The notes under the pieces: model-generated | What the model was told of the DNA's origin: nothing | Databases searched by the model: none | Seen by the model: only the letters and a program-made list of their open reading frames with translations | Assembly: GCA_029931995.1 (NCBI GenBank) | Contig: JAOZQX010000028.1 | Coordinates: forward strand, 1 to 5,548 | Reading direction: 5' to 3' | DNA from: Bacteroidales bacterium | GTDB lineage: Bacteria > Bacteroidota > Bacteroidia > Bacteroidales > GCA-2711565 | Length of the DNA: 5,548 nucleotides | Part shown: piece by piece, positions 1 through 5,548 of the stretch | How positions within the stretch are numbered: position 1 is the stretch's first letter | How the letters are laid out: every line of letters begins with the position of its first letter | Position numbers and translations under genes: made by a program

Positions 1-1
1 G

Positions 2-1720
2 GTAAGTGAAGACGAAGACTTCGATATTAATTTAAAAGAGAAAGGAAAAACTGAGAAAATTACTGATCCTGAAACCGTAGAATCTGATGATACGGTTGAA
101 GAAAATATTCCTGAAGAAGACGGAGTAGAATTAACTATCGAAAAAACGGCTGAAGAAAAACACAATTATTCTAATGGAAGGATTGAACATCAAGGCTTAG
201 ATAAAGAATACGACCCAACTCTCGAACTGGCTGATTATAAATTACCCTCATTAAACTTACTTGACGATTATGGGGATACTGGTCAGATAAATGTTCAGAA
301 AGATGAATTGGAAGCCAATAAAAATCGCATTGTTGAAACCCTGAACCACTATGCAATAAAGATTGAAAAAATCAAAGCAACGATTGGTCCGGCCGTTACA
401 CTTTACGAAATTATTCCTGCGCCTGGTGTCCGTATTTCAAAAATTAAAAATCTTGAAGATGACATCGCTTTAAGCTTGGCAGCTATGGGCATCCGTATCA
501 TTGCACCCATCCCAGGGAAAGGAACAATTGGGATTGAGGTTCCCAACCGGAATCCTGAAATTGTATCCATGAAATCCATGCTTGCATCCGAAAAATTCAG
601 GAATACAAAAATGGAACTTCCTTGCGCTTTGGGAAAAACAATTGCCAACGAAAGTTATATTGTTGACCTCACAAAAATGCCTCACATACTTATGGCCGGT
701 GCAACAGGTCAAGGTAAATCGGTTGGCTTAAATACAATACTTGCCTCACTTCTATATAAAAAACACCCATCTCAAATTAAATTTATTTTGGTGGATCCCA
801 AAAAAGTGGAACTCTCCCTTTTCTCAAAAATTGAAAGGCACTTTTTAGCAAAATTACCCGACTCTGAAGAAGCTATAATAACCGACACCCGATTAGTAGT
901 TCGGACTTTGAACTCGCTTAGCATAGAAATGGATAACCGATACGAACTACTAAAAGATGCACAAGTCAGGAATATTAAAGAATACAATGCAAAATTTATT
1001 TCGCGCAAATTAAACCCTAATCATGGACACCGCTTTCTGCCATACCTTGTTCTTGTTGTAGATGAATTTGCTGACTTAATAATGACCGCAGGTAAAGAAA
1101 TTGAGAATCCGTTAACCCGCTTAGCCCAATTGGCAAGAGCTATCGGTATCCATTTAATTATTGCTACTCAGCGCCCATCCGTAAATATTATTACAGGAAC
1201 CATTAAAGCTAACTTCCCTGCACGAATTGCTTTTAGGGTAATCTCAAAAATTGATTCCCGTACAATTTTAGATACAGGTGGAGCCGACCAGCTTATTGGT
1301 CGTGGAGACATGCTACTATCGACCGGAAGCGATATTACACGTTTACAATGTGCATTTTTGGATACTTCCGAGGTTGAAAAATTTACCGACTTCATCGGTT
1401 CACAAAGAGCTTATCCATCGGCCTTTTTGTTGCCTGAGTATGCCGATGAACAAGATAACGGACAAGCCGATTTTGACCCCACTGACAGGGATGAATTATT
1501 TGAAGAAGCGGCCAAAATTATTGTTCAAACACAACAAGGATCAACCTCTTTGCTTCAACGAAAATTGAAGTTGGGTTACAACCGTGCAGGACGAATTATT
1601 GACCAATTGGAAGCTGCCGGAATTGTTGGTCCATTTGAGGGAAGTAAGGCTCGCGAAGTAAGAGTTGCCAATGAGTTTGCTTTGGAACAGTTTTTGAAGG
1701 ATTTAGATCAGAACGAATAA
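2..1720 (+). CDS. ftsK: DNA translocase FtsK, C-terminal part (5' end outside window)
   Basis: FtsK/SpoIIIE-family hexameric ATPase that pumps double-stranded DNA at the division septum and helps resolve and segregate chromosome ends. The frame is open from base 2, so 572 residues are visible and the N-terminal membrane helices are missing. Visible residues 1-75 are an acidic, Glu/Lys-rich linker. It ends in the family-typical YKLPSLNLL (about 79-87), which leads into the alpha domain (about 105-200). The RecA-like motor has Walker A GATGQGKS (233-240), Walker B LVLVVDEF with Asp354 and Glu355, and the ATQRPS sensor motif near 391. Residues 495-572 form the winged-helix gamma domain, with GYNRAGRIIDQLE as its DNA-recognition helix region; in known FtsK proteins this domain reads polar KOPS sequences and contacts XerD. 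A TTG at 308 is an internal Leu codon, not the start, because strong family similarity continues upstream of it. No truncation or frameshift is seen. The lolA-like gene follows after 11 bases. Confidence 0.97.
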   Translation, partial: VSEDEDFDINLKEKGKTEKITDPETVESDDTVEENIPEEDGVELTIEKTAEEKHNYSNGRIEHQGLDKEYDPTLELADYKLPSLNLLDDYGDTGQINVQKDELEANKNRIVETLNHYAIKIEKIKATIGPAVTLYEIIPAPGVRISKIKNLEDDIALSLAAMGIRIIAPIPGKGTIGIEVPNRNPEIVSMKSMLASEKFRNTKMELPCALGKTIANESYIVDLTKMPHILMAGATGQGKSVGLNTILASLLYKKHPSQIKFILVDPKKVELSLFSKIERHFLAKLPDSEEAIITDTRLVVRTLNSLSIEMDNRYELLKDAQVRNIKEYNAKFISRKLNPNHGHRFLPYLVLVVDEFADLIMTAGKEIENPLTRLAQLARAIGIHLIIATQRPSVNIITGTIKANFPARIAFRVISKIDSRTILDTGGADQLIGRGDMLLSTGSDITRLQCAFLDTSEVEKFTDFIGSQRAYPSAFLLPEYADEQDNGQADFDPTDRDELFEEAAKIIVQTQQGSTSLLQRKLKLGYNRAGRIIDQLEAAGIVGPFEGSKAREVRVANEFALEQFLKDLDQNE

Positions 1721-1731
1721 ATTAAATTTAA

Positions 1732-2373
1732 ATGAAAAGAATTATTATGGGCATCATTGCCCTTGTTATTGCAGCTGGAGTTTATGCCCAAAAAGATAAA
1801 AAAGCAACTGAAATTTTGGATGCCGTAATTGCTAAAACCGAAGCTCAAAAAACCATTGAGGTTGATTTTACTTATACCATGAAAAACCCTGAGGCAGGGA
1901 TTAATGAAAGTAAAAGTGGCATTCTTCAAATTATGGATAACAGCTATCGTTTAGATATAGGTGAACAAGTAGTCATTTCGGATGGTGAAACAATGTGGAC
2001 CCTATTAATAGAAGATGAAGAAGTTATGATTAATGAAGTTGAAGAAAACGATGCTGACGCCATTACTCCAAGCAACCTCTTAAATTCTTATAGCGATAAT
2101 TACAAATCAAAGTTTTTGCAAGAAGATCGTTACAATGGAAAAACCGCAGAAATAATTGAGCTTACCCCATTGAAAGGAAGAAATTTTACGAAAATTCATG
2201 TAATCATCGATAAAGCTGAAAAACAAATTTTGAGCTTCTCCATCTTCGATAAAAACGGGAGTACTTATTCCTACATCATCAATAAATACAATTCAAATAA
2301 AGACATTCCAGCAAGCCAATTTACATTTACTGAGGCTGATTATCCTGATTTTGAAATTGTGGATATGAGATGA
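1732..2373 (+). CDS. lolA: LolA-like outer-membrane lipoprotein carrier protein
   Basis: Probable periplasmic chaperone that takes lipoproteins released from the inner membrane and carries them to the outer membrane. The 213-residue length fits the family. Residues 1-19 form a signal peptide: Lys-Arg after Met1, a hydrophobic core, then GVYA before a likely cut between Ala19 and Gln20. There is no lipobox Cys, so the mature protein should be soluble. LolA-type features are alternating beta-strand pattern through 42-100, the SDGETMW turn (83-89), ITPSNLL (111-117), and the C-terminal PASQFTFTEADYP (193-205). The ATG at 1732 is preferred over the ATG at 1747 because it keeps the positively charged signal-peptide start. 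No Shine-Dalgarno sequence is visible, only AT-rich sequence, as is usual in Bacteroidota. ftsK next to lolA is a recurrent arrangement in Gram-negative bacteria, and the 11-base gap implies co-transcription. The specific gene symbol rests on family resemblance and context; LolA-like paralogues exist. Confidence 0.85.
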   Translation: MKRIIMGIIALVIAAGVYAQKDKKATEILDAVIAKTEAQKTIEVDFTYTMKNPEAGINESKSGILQIMDNSYRLDIGEQVVISDGETMWTLLIEDEEVMINEVEENDADAITPSNLLNSYSDNYKSKFLQEDRYNGKTAEIIELTPLKGRNFTKIHVIIDKAEKQILSFSIFDKNGSTYSYIINKYNSNKDIPASQFTFTEADYPDFEIVDMR

Positions 2374-2395
2374 TTTATTGATTCGATTAGTAAAG

Positions 2396-2442
2396 GTTAA
2401 GATTCTAATTTTATTGTAAATTTACCACTTAACTTAAGAATC
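2396..2442. promoter_or_regulatory. Palindromic leader before the vitamin-module genes (possible operator or promoter region)
   Basis: The only non-coding gap before the three-gene unit is 2374-2442. It contains a perfect 10-base palindrome, GTAAATTTAC (2416-2425), nearly concentric with an outer inverted pair, GATTCT (2401-2406) and AGAATC (2437-2442), the latter touching the start codon. A second pair, GTTAAG (2396-2401) and CTTAAC (2428-2433), could form an alternative fold. TAAATTTA inside the palindrome is one base off the Bacteroidota -7 consensus TAnnTTTG, but no TTTG sits at the expected -33 spacing. This may be an operator or simple hairpin; in AT-rich DNA it may also be chance. Confidence 0.25.
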
Positions 2443-2691
2443 ATGAATACTTCTATCGAGATTAGTTACTATCCTTTAAAAGACGATTTCATTCCACATA
2501 TTTTGGATTTTATTGAACGTTTAAACAAACACGAAGAATTGAATGTAAAAACCAATGGGATGAGCACTAAGGTTTTTGGTGAATATTTTGAGGTGATGAA
2601 TGCCATAACCAAAGAAATTCATAAATCATTTGAATTACCTCATTCCGTATTTATTTTAAAAATCATAAATGCCGACCTGAACACAAAATAA
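2443..2691 (+). CDS. MTH1187/YkoF-type thiamine-binding-like small protein
   Basis: An 82-residue protein resembling the MTH1187/YkoF superfamily (Pfam Thiamine_BP type), small cytoplasmic ferredoxin-like folds that bind thiamine or its hydroxymethylpyrimidine moiety. Visible support is the N-terminal strand IEISYYPL (5-12), a helix (about 14-29), the family-typical second strand and turn VKTNGMSTKVFGEY (35-48), a second helix (about 49-63), and a final strand FILKIINADL (70-79). This gives the beta-alpha-beta-beta-alpha-beta order and usual domain length. There is no signal peptide, so a cytoplasmic location is inferred. Its stop codon TAA (2689-2691) shares one base with the ATG of the downstream pnuC-like gene, which implies translational coupling and a joint role with the transporter. 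The ligand is inferred from the family only; the divergent sequence could bind another small molecule. No Shine-Dalgarno sequence is seen. Confidence 0.75.
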   Translation: MNTSIEISYYPLKDDFIPHILDFIERLNKHEELNVKTNGMSTKVFGEYFEVMNAITKEIHKSFELPHSVFILKIINADLNTK

Positions 2692-3308
2692 TGGACTTAA
2701 ACTATTTTTGGGAACTTCTGTATCAAAACATTCTCGACACTTCAATTTTAGAAATAATTGCCGTTTTTTTTGGAATCCTAAGTGTCTGGTTTTCTAAAAA
2801 AGTAAACATACTTGTATATCCTACCGGAATTATTAGCGTACTAATTTATGTTTATATCTGCTTCTTTGCCAAACTCTATGCAGATATGGGAATCAACTTT
2901 GTTTTTTTTAGAATGAGTATTTACGGTTGGTATAATTGGTCCAGAAAAACCGAGAATAAAAAAATAATACCAATTAGAATCTGCTCAAAACAAGAGCATT
3001 TCATAAACCTTATCATGTTTATTTTCTTCTTCGGCAGCCTAACATATGTTCTCAAAAATTACACAGACAGCAATGTTCCTATTTGGGATTCGCTCACAAC
3101 TGCAATTTTTATAATTGGCATGTGGCTAATGGCAAAGAAAAAAGTAGAAAATTGGATTTGGTGGATTGTTGGCGATATTATATCCATACCCTTGTACTTT
3201 TACAAAGGTTTAGTTTTTACATCTTTGCAGTTTACTGTTTTCTTGATTATCGCCGTATTAGGATACATCGCTTGGGAACAGAAATACAAACTACAAAAAA
3301 TTGCTTAA
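2691..3308 (+). CDS. pnuC: PnuC-family vitamin transporter (nicotinamide riboside or thiamine)
   Basis: Inner-membrane facilitator of the PnuC family. PnuC proteins pass unphosphorylated vitamins by facilitated diffusion, and a cytoplasmic kinase then traps the substrate; subfamilies carry nicotinamide riboside (PnuC), thiamine (PnuT) or riboflavin (PnuX). At 205 residues it has normal length and about seven hydrophobic segments (near 18-34, 38-58, 63-80, 103-120, 132-148, 154-171, 176-195). Family motifs are YGWYNW (78-83), ENWIWWIVGDIISIPLYFYK (153-172) and the closing FLIIAVLGYIAW (184-195). The ATG at 2691 overlaps the stop of the preceding thiamine-binding-like gene by one base, and its own stop overlaps the TTG start of the kinase gene by 8 bases. 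The kinase suggests nicotinamide riboside, while the upstream protein suggests thiamine, so the symbol marks the family and not a proven substrate. Confidence 0.88.
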   Translation: MDLNYFWELLYQNILDTSILEIIAVFFGILSVWFSKKVNILVYPTGIISVLIYVYICFFAKLYADMGINFVFFRMSIYGWYNWSRKTENKKIIPIRICSKQEHFINLIMFIFFFGSLTYVLKNYTDSNVPIWDSLTTAIFIIGMWLMAKKKVENWIWWIVGDIISIPLYFYKGLVFTSLQFTVFLIIAVLGYIAWEQKYKLQKIA

Positions 3309-3813
3309 AAAAATTGCCATCACCGGATCCGAATCTACAGGAAAATCTACACTCAGCAAACAACTTGCTGAACACTTTAACACCGTTTGGGTTAAGGAGT
3401 ATGCCAGAGAATATCTTAATAATTTAAACCGTCCCTATCAGCCAAAAGATATTCTTAAAATTGCAAAAGGGCAAAAAGAAAATGAGAACCAAATATCGAA
3501 AAAAGCAAACAAAGTTTTATTCTCCGATACAGAATTAATCGTTACCAAAATTTGGAGCGAAGTAAAATATCAGGACTGTCATCCATGGATACTTGAAGAA
3601 ATAAACAAACAAGATTACGAGCTGTATTTACTTTGTGACATCGACCTGCCGTGGAAAGAAGATCCCCAACGCGAACACCCACATTTGAGAGAGCATTTAT
3701 TCAATCTTTACAAACGAGAATTTGAAACCCGCAAGCTAAATTTTGAGATAATTTCGGGGACAAAAGAGCAACGCTTTAAAAATGCGCTTAGGTTTGTAAA
3801 GGACTATTTGTAA
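3301..3813 (+). CDS. NadR-type P-loop kinase (ribosylnicotinamide kinase-like, AAA_28 type)
   Basis: A 170-residue cytoplasmic P-loop kinase resembling the C-terminal ribosylnicotinamide kinase domain of NadR, which makes NMN from nicotinamide riboside and ATP. Visible motifs are Walker A GSESTGKST (9-17), EYAREYL (33-39, matching EYGRE in NadR), the SDTELIVTKIW strand (75-85) with Asp76 as likely catalytic or Mg-binding acid, HPWI (94-97), and an Arg-containing lid CDIDLPWKEDPQREHP (112-127). NadR's N-terminal helix-turn-helix and adenylyltransferase domains are absent, so this is a stand-alone kinase. The start is TTG at 3301: an in-frame TAG lies at 3259-3261, no ATG or GTG occurs between, and Met-Leu-Lys-Lys leads straight into the first beta strand and P-loop. 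It overlaps pnuC by 8 bases, which fits a kinase that traps the imported vitamin. A different vitamin substrate, such as thiamine, is possible given the operon's first gene. Confidence 0.85.
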   Translation: MLKKIAITGSESTGKSTLSKQLAEHFNTVWVKEYAREYLNNLNRPYQPKDILKIAKGQKENENQISKKANKVLFSDTELIVTKIWSEVKYQDCHPWILEEINKQDYELYLLCDIDLPWKEDPQREHPHLREHLFNLYKREFETRKLNFEIISGTKEQRFKNALRFVKDYL

Positions 3814-3817
3814 AAAT

Positions 3818-3831
3818 ATTCTAATTTTATT
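3818..3831 (+). repeat. Second copy of a 14-base motif shared with the leader at 2402-2415
   Basis: ATTCTAATTTTATT occurs exactly at 2402-2415 and again here. Each copy sits in a short gap directly before a gene: 27 bases separate the first copy from the ATG at 2443, and 17 bases separate this one from the TTG at 3849. It may be a shared promoter or regulator site, or coincidence in AT-rich spacers. The rest of the 35-base gap (3814-3848) shows no convincing promoter pair or hairpin, so the flippase gene may be read through from the kinase gene. Confidence 0.25.
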
Positions 3832-3848
3832 CTATATTCTGAAACAAT

Positions 3849-5135
3849 TTGTTTAGCAAAATCTTAAATACATTTGGAACAAAATTTCTGGCTGCTATAA
3901 TCAATCTGCTCATAGCGATTATTATTTCTCAAGTGCTGGGAACAATTGGGAAAGGGCAACAAGGTTTAATCATTGCGAGTATAGCATACATCCTTGTTTT
4001 CTCAAATCTTATTGGTGGAGCCGCAATTGTTTATTTGATACCAAAATACACACATTCCCTCATTCTAATTCCTGCTTACATTTGGTCCATAATCATCGGT
4101 GGGCTCTCTTTTATCATTCTTAAAATTACTAATTTATTGGGTGATCCTTTCATATTAGCAGTATGCATTTTATCCCTTGTGAACGCATTTACAGGAATTA
4201 ACTCAAACATCTTAATTGGAAAAGAAAAAATCAAAAGTGCCAATCTGATTTCTTTAGTACAGCCTGTTTTTATTACGATTTCCTTACTCCTGTCATTTTT
4301 TGTACTTGAAGATAGAAGTATCAATGCATATTTAACCGCTCTGTATTTTTCTTTCGGAATGTCATTTATGTTGAGTGTTTTTCTCATTATAAAACACATT
4401 GGAAATTTCAAGCTTCACCCCTTCCAACATTATCTGGCAATCACAAAACAACTTTTACGTTACGGAATTTTAAACCAATTAGCTCAAATATTTCAGCTAC
4501 TTAGCTTCCGAATGAGCTACTACTGGCTCAACGATTTGTACTCCGAATCTGAAGTGGGTGTTTATTCTAACGGTATCGCTTTGATCGAATCTGTTTGGCT
4601 AATAAGTCGTAGTATTTGCATGGTTCAATATGCCCGCATTGTAAATATGAGTGATATAAAACTTATTCAAAAACTAAGCTTAAATTTAAGCAAAGTCGGA
4701 CTCATTTTTAGTTTAATCCTCATCATTCCCTTAACATTACTCCCAGCCTCTTTTTACGAATTTATATTTGGTGCAGGTTTTGGCGATGTAAGTTTGGTGA
4801 TCCGATCTCTTGCTCCCGGAGTACTTCTGTTTAACATTACTTTAATTCTGGATCATTATTTTTCAGGAATCGGGAAATTTCACATCAACACAATTGCCTC
4901 TTTTGTTGGCTTACTTGCTTCTTTAATATTGTTTAGTATTTTCATTCCGTCGTTTGGAATTGTTGGAGCTGGTTGGGCTAGTAGTATTTCATATACCATA
5001 ACTTCCATTATCATATTTGTTTTCTTTTATCGAGACTCAGGTTTTGGTCTCAAATCTTTAGCTATCAGTAAAAGTGAGCTTGTTCTTTTCTTTTCTGAAT
5101 ATAAGAGTAGCTTACTGAACAGAGAGGGAAAATAA
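3849..5135 (+). CDS. Wzx/MATE-like polysaccharide flippase, 12 membrane helices
   Basis: Inner-membrane protein of the MOP superfamily (oligosaccharide flippase, polysaccharide biosynthesis type), likely moving a lipid-linked saccharide across the membrane. The 428 residues hold about twelve hydrophobic segments (near 11-31, 40-64, 71-92, 99-122, 133-153, 159-183, 205-224, 238-258, 280-300, 316-338, 349-368, 374-394). The first loop QVLGTIGKGQQGL (28-40) matches the family signature after helix 1, and IVGAGWASSISYT (371-383) is typical of the late helices. The hydrophilic C-terminal tail runs from about 395. The start is TTG at 3849: an in-frame TGA lies at 3840-3842 and the next Met is residue 171, far too late. 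No glycosyltransferases are in view, so the saccharide (O-antigen, capsule or exopolysaccharide) cannot be named. Its stop codon directly abuts the stop of a small minus-strand ORF. Confidence 0.85.
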   Translation: MFSKILNTFGTKFLAAIINLLIAIIISQVLGTIGKGQQGLIIASIAYILVFSNLIGGAAIVYLIPKYTHSLILIPAYIWSIIIGGLSFIILKITNLLGDPFILAVCILSLVNAFTGINSNILIGKEKIKSANLISLVQPVFITISLLLSFFVLEDRSINAYLTALYFSFGMSFMLSVFLIIKHIGNFKLHPFQHYLAITKQLLRYGILNQLAQIFQLLSFRMSYYWLNDLYSESEVGVYSNGIALIESVWLISRSICMVQYARIVNMSDIKLIQKLSLNLSKVGLIFSLILIIPLTLLPASFYEFIFGAGFGDVSLVIRSLAPGVLLFNITLILDHYFSGIGKFHINTIASFVGLLASLILFSIFIPSFGIVGAGWASSISYTITSIIIFVFFYRDSGFGLKSLAISKSELVLFFSEYKSSLLNREGK

Positions 5136-5237
5136 TTACAGCATTTTCTGCAAAAGTTTTTCTAATTTATCTACCTGATTTTCTTGATACTGTAAGATAT
5201 CAACAGTTTTCTTTTGAAAAAAAAAGATTTCTCGCAT
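5136..5237 (-). CDS. Possible 33-residue coiled-coil microprotein, antisense between flippase and parE
   Basis: A minus-strand ORF starting with ATG (complement of 5235-5237) and ending with TAA (complement of 5136-5138). It begins [11 protein letters not shown] and continues with a Gln/Glu/Lys/Leu-rich segment ending [10 protein letters not shown]. Heptad-like spacing is seen at Leu15, Val22, Leu29 and Leu25, Met32, suggesting an amphipathic helix or short coiled coil. Hand-counted GC by codon position is about 15, 2 and 10 of 33 for positions 1, 2 and 3, a strong coding-like asymmetry, although a Leu/Lys/Glu/Gln peptide forces low position 2. An in-frame TAA seven codons upstream of the ATG excludes a longer version in this frame. 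The FFF is encoded by a run of nine T. The gene is convergent with the flippase and divergent from parE. I do not recognise a family. It could be a real microprotein, the remnant tail of a lost gene, or chance. Confidence 0.4.
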   Translation of the reverse strand: MREIFFFQKKTVDILQYQENQVDKLEKLLQKML

Positions 5238-5258
5238 AAAAGCAAAAGATTGATTTTA

Positions 5259-5266
5259 TATTTTTG
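5259..5266 (+). promoter_or_regulatory. Candidate Bacteroidota -7 promoter element for parE
   Basis: TATTTTTG matches the Bacteroidota -7 consensus TAnnTTTG exactly. It ends four bases before the parE ATG, so transcription would begin at or just before the start codon, giving a leaderless or nearly leaderless mRNA. No TTTG is present at the usual -33 spacing (about 17-23 bases upstream), which weakens the call. No Shine-Dalgarno sequence precedes the ATG, consistent with either reading. Confidence 0.4.
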
Positions 5267-5270
5267 TTGC

Positions 5271-5548
5271 ATGGTGGAAAAGTACACTGAAGATAGCATA
5301 CGATCACTGGATTGGAAAGAACACATCCGGCTGAGACCTGGTATGTATATCGGGAAGCTAGGAGATGGAGCCTCACAGGATGATGGAATTTATGTTTTAA
5401 TTAAAGAAATTATTGACAATTCCATCGATGAATTTGTGATGGGCAATGGAAACACCATTGAAGTTGACATTAATGAAAAGGGAGTTCGCATTCGCGATTA
5501 TGGCCGTGGAATGCCTTTAGGAAAAGTTATCGACTGTGTATCAAAAAT
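5271..5548 (+). CDS. parE: DNA topoisomerase IV subunit B (ParE), N-terminal part
   Basis: ATPase subunit of the type IIA topoisomerase that decatenates sister chromosomes together with ParC. Ninety-two residues are visible before the window ends. The GHKL/Bergerat fold starts with the family motif [15 protein letters not shown] (14-28). The N-box EIIDNSIDE holds Glu46 (general base) and Asn50 (Mg binding), equivalent to Glu42 and Asn46 of E. coli GyrB. The G1 box DYGRGMPLG (76-84) holds Asp76, which contacts the adenine of [18 protein letters not shown] after the RPGMYIG motif resembles Bacteroidota ParE more than GyrB, which usually has a shorter loop followed by LHHL. The ATG at 5271 gives the normal short leader before the first motif; GTG at 5274 is a possible alternative. 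Confident as a GyrB/ParE protein, slightly less so on ParE over GyrB. Confidence 0.92.
   Translation, partial: MVEKYTEDSIRSLDWKEHIRLRPGMYIGKLGDGASQDDGIYVLIKEIIDNSIDEFVMGNGNTIEVDINEKGVRIRDYGRGMPLGKVIDCVSK

Noticed and set aside
308..1720. TTG at 308 as the start of the FtsK gene
   Set aside because: The frame is open to base 2 and the upstream translation contains the conserved FtsK linker end YKLPSLNLL, so the TTG is an internal Leu codon.
2374..2442. TPP riboswitch before the thiamine-binding-like gene
   Set aside because: The gap is only 69 bases and shows none of the conserved THI-box segments such as a CTGAGA core.
3083..3427. 114-codon + strand ORF overlapping the transporter and kinase genes
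   Set aside because: It is an out-of-frame shadow of two genes with strong family motifs, and its own translation shows no recognisable domain.
3793..3840. TTTG/TATATTCT promoter pair before the flippase
   Set aside because: The spacing from TTTG (3807-3810) to TATATTCT (3833-3840) is 22 bases and the second element departs from TAnnTTTG; other combinations give spacings of 11 or 25.
5184..5215. Rho-independent terminator after the flippase gene (TTGATA/TATCAA stem followed by a T-rich stretch)
   Set aside because: The stem is six pairs with only one G-C pair, the loop is eight bases, and the T tract is interrupted; it also lies inside the candidate antisense ORF.
1..5548. CRISPR arrays, insertion sequences, tRNA or rRNA genes, phage or defence genes
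   Set aside because: No regularly spaced repeats, transposase motifs, terminal inverted repeats or RNA gene signatures were seen, and nearly all bases are accounted for by housekeeping-type coding genes.

Overview
The window is an AT-rich stretch of chromosome that most likely comes from a member of the Bacteroidota. The evidence is an FtsK gene followed directly by a LolA-type carrier, a Bacteroidota-style topoisomerase IV subunit B (ParE), start codons without Shine-Dalgarno sequences, a -7-like TAnnTTTG element before parE, and a PnuC transporter paired with a stand-alone NadR-type kinase. Genus and species cannot be read from the sequence.

Layout, left to right on the + strand. (1) 2-1720 is the C-terminal part of the DNA translocase FtsK; its membrane domain lies before the window. 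(2) 1732-2373 is a LolA-like periplasmic lipoprotein carrier, 11 bases after ftsK and probably in the same operon. (3) A 69-base gap with a small palindrome precedes a tight three-gene unit at 2443-3813: an 82-residue MTH1187/YkoF-type thiamine-binding-like protein, a seven-helix PnuC-family vitamin transporter, and a P-loop kinase resembling the ribosylnicotinamide kinase domain of NadR. The junctions overlap by 1 and 8 bases, so the three are almost certainly co-translated. They look like a capture, import and phosphorylate-to-trap vitamin salvage module, but the binding protein points to thiamine while the kinase points to nicotinamide riboside. (4) 3849-5135 is a 12-helix Wzx/MATE-like flippase, 35 bases after the kinase. 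(5) 5136-5270 lies between the flippase and parE. On the minus strand it holds a 33-codon ORF with coiled-coil character, whose stop codon abuts the flippase stop. (6) 5271-5548 is the N-terminal ATPase part of ParE, cut by the window end.

FtsK and ParE both serve chromosome segregation, and LolA and the flippase serve the cell envelope. Only the vitamin module is clearly a functional cluster. The points most worth a second look are its mixed substrate signals and the unlisted small antisense ORF before parE.
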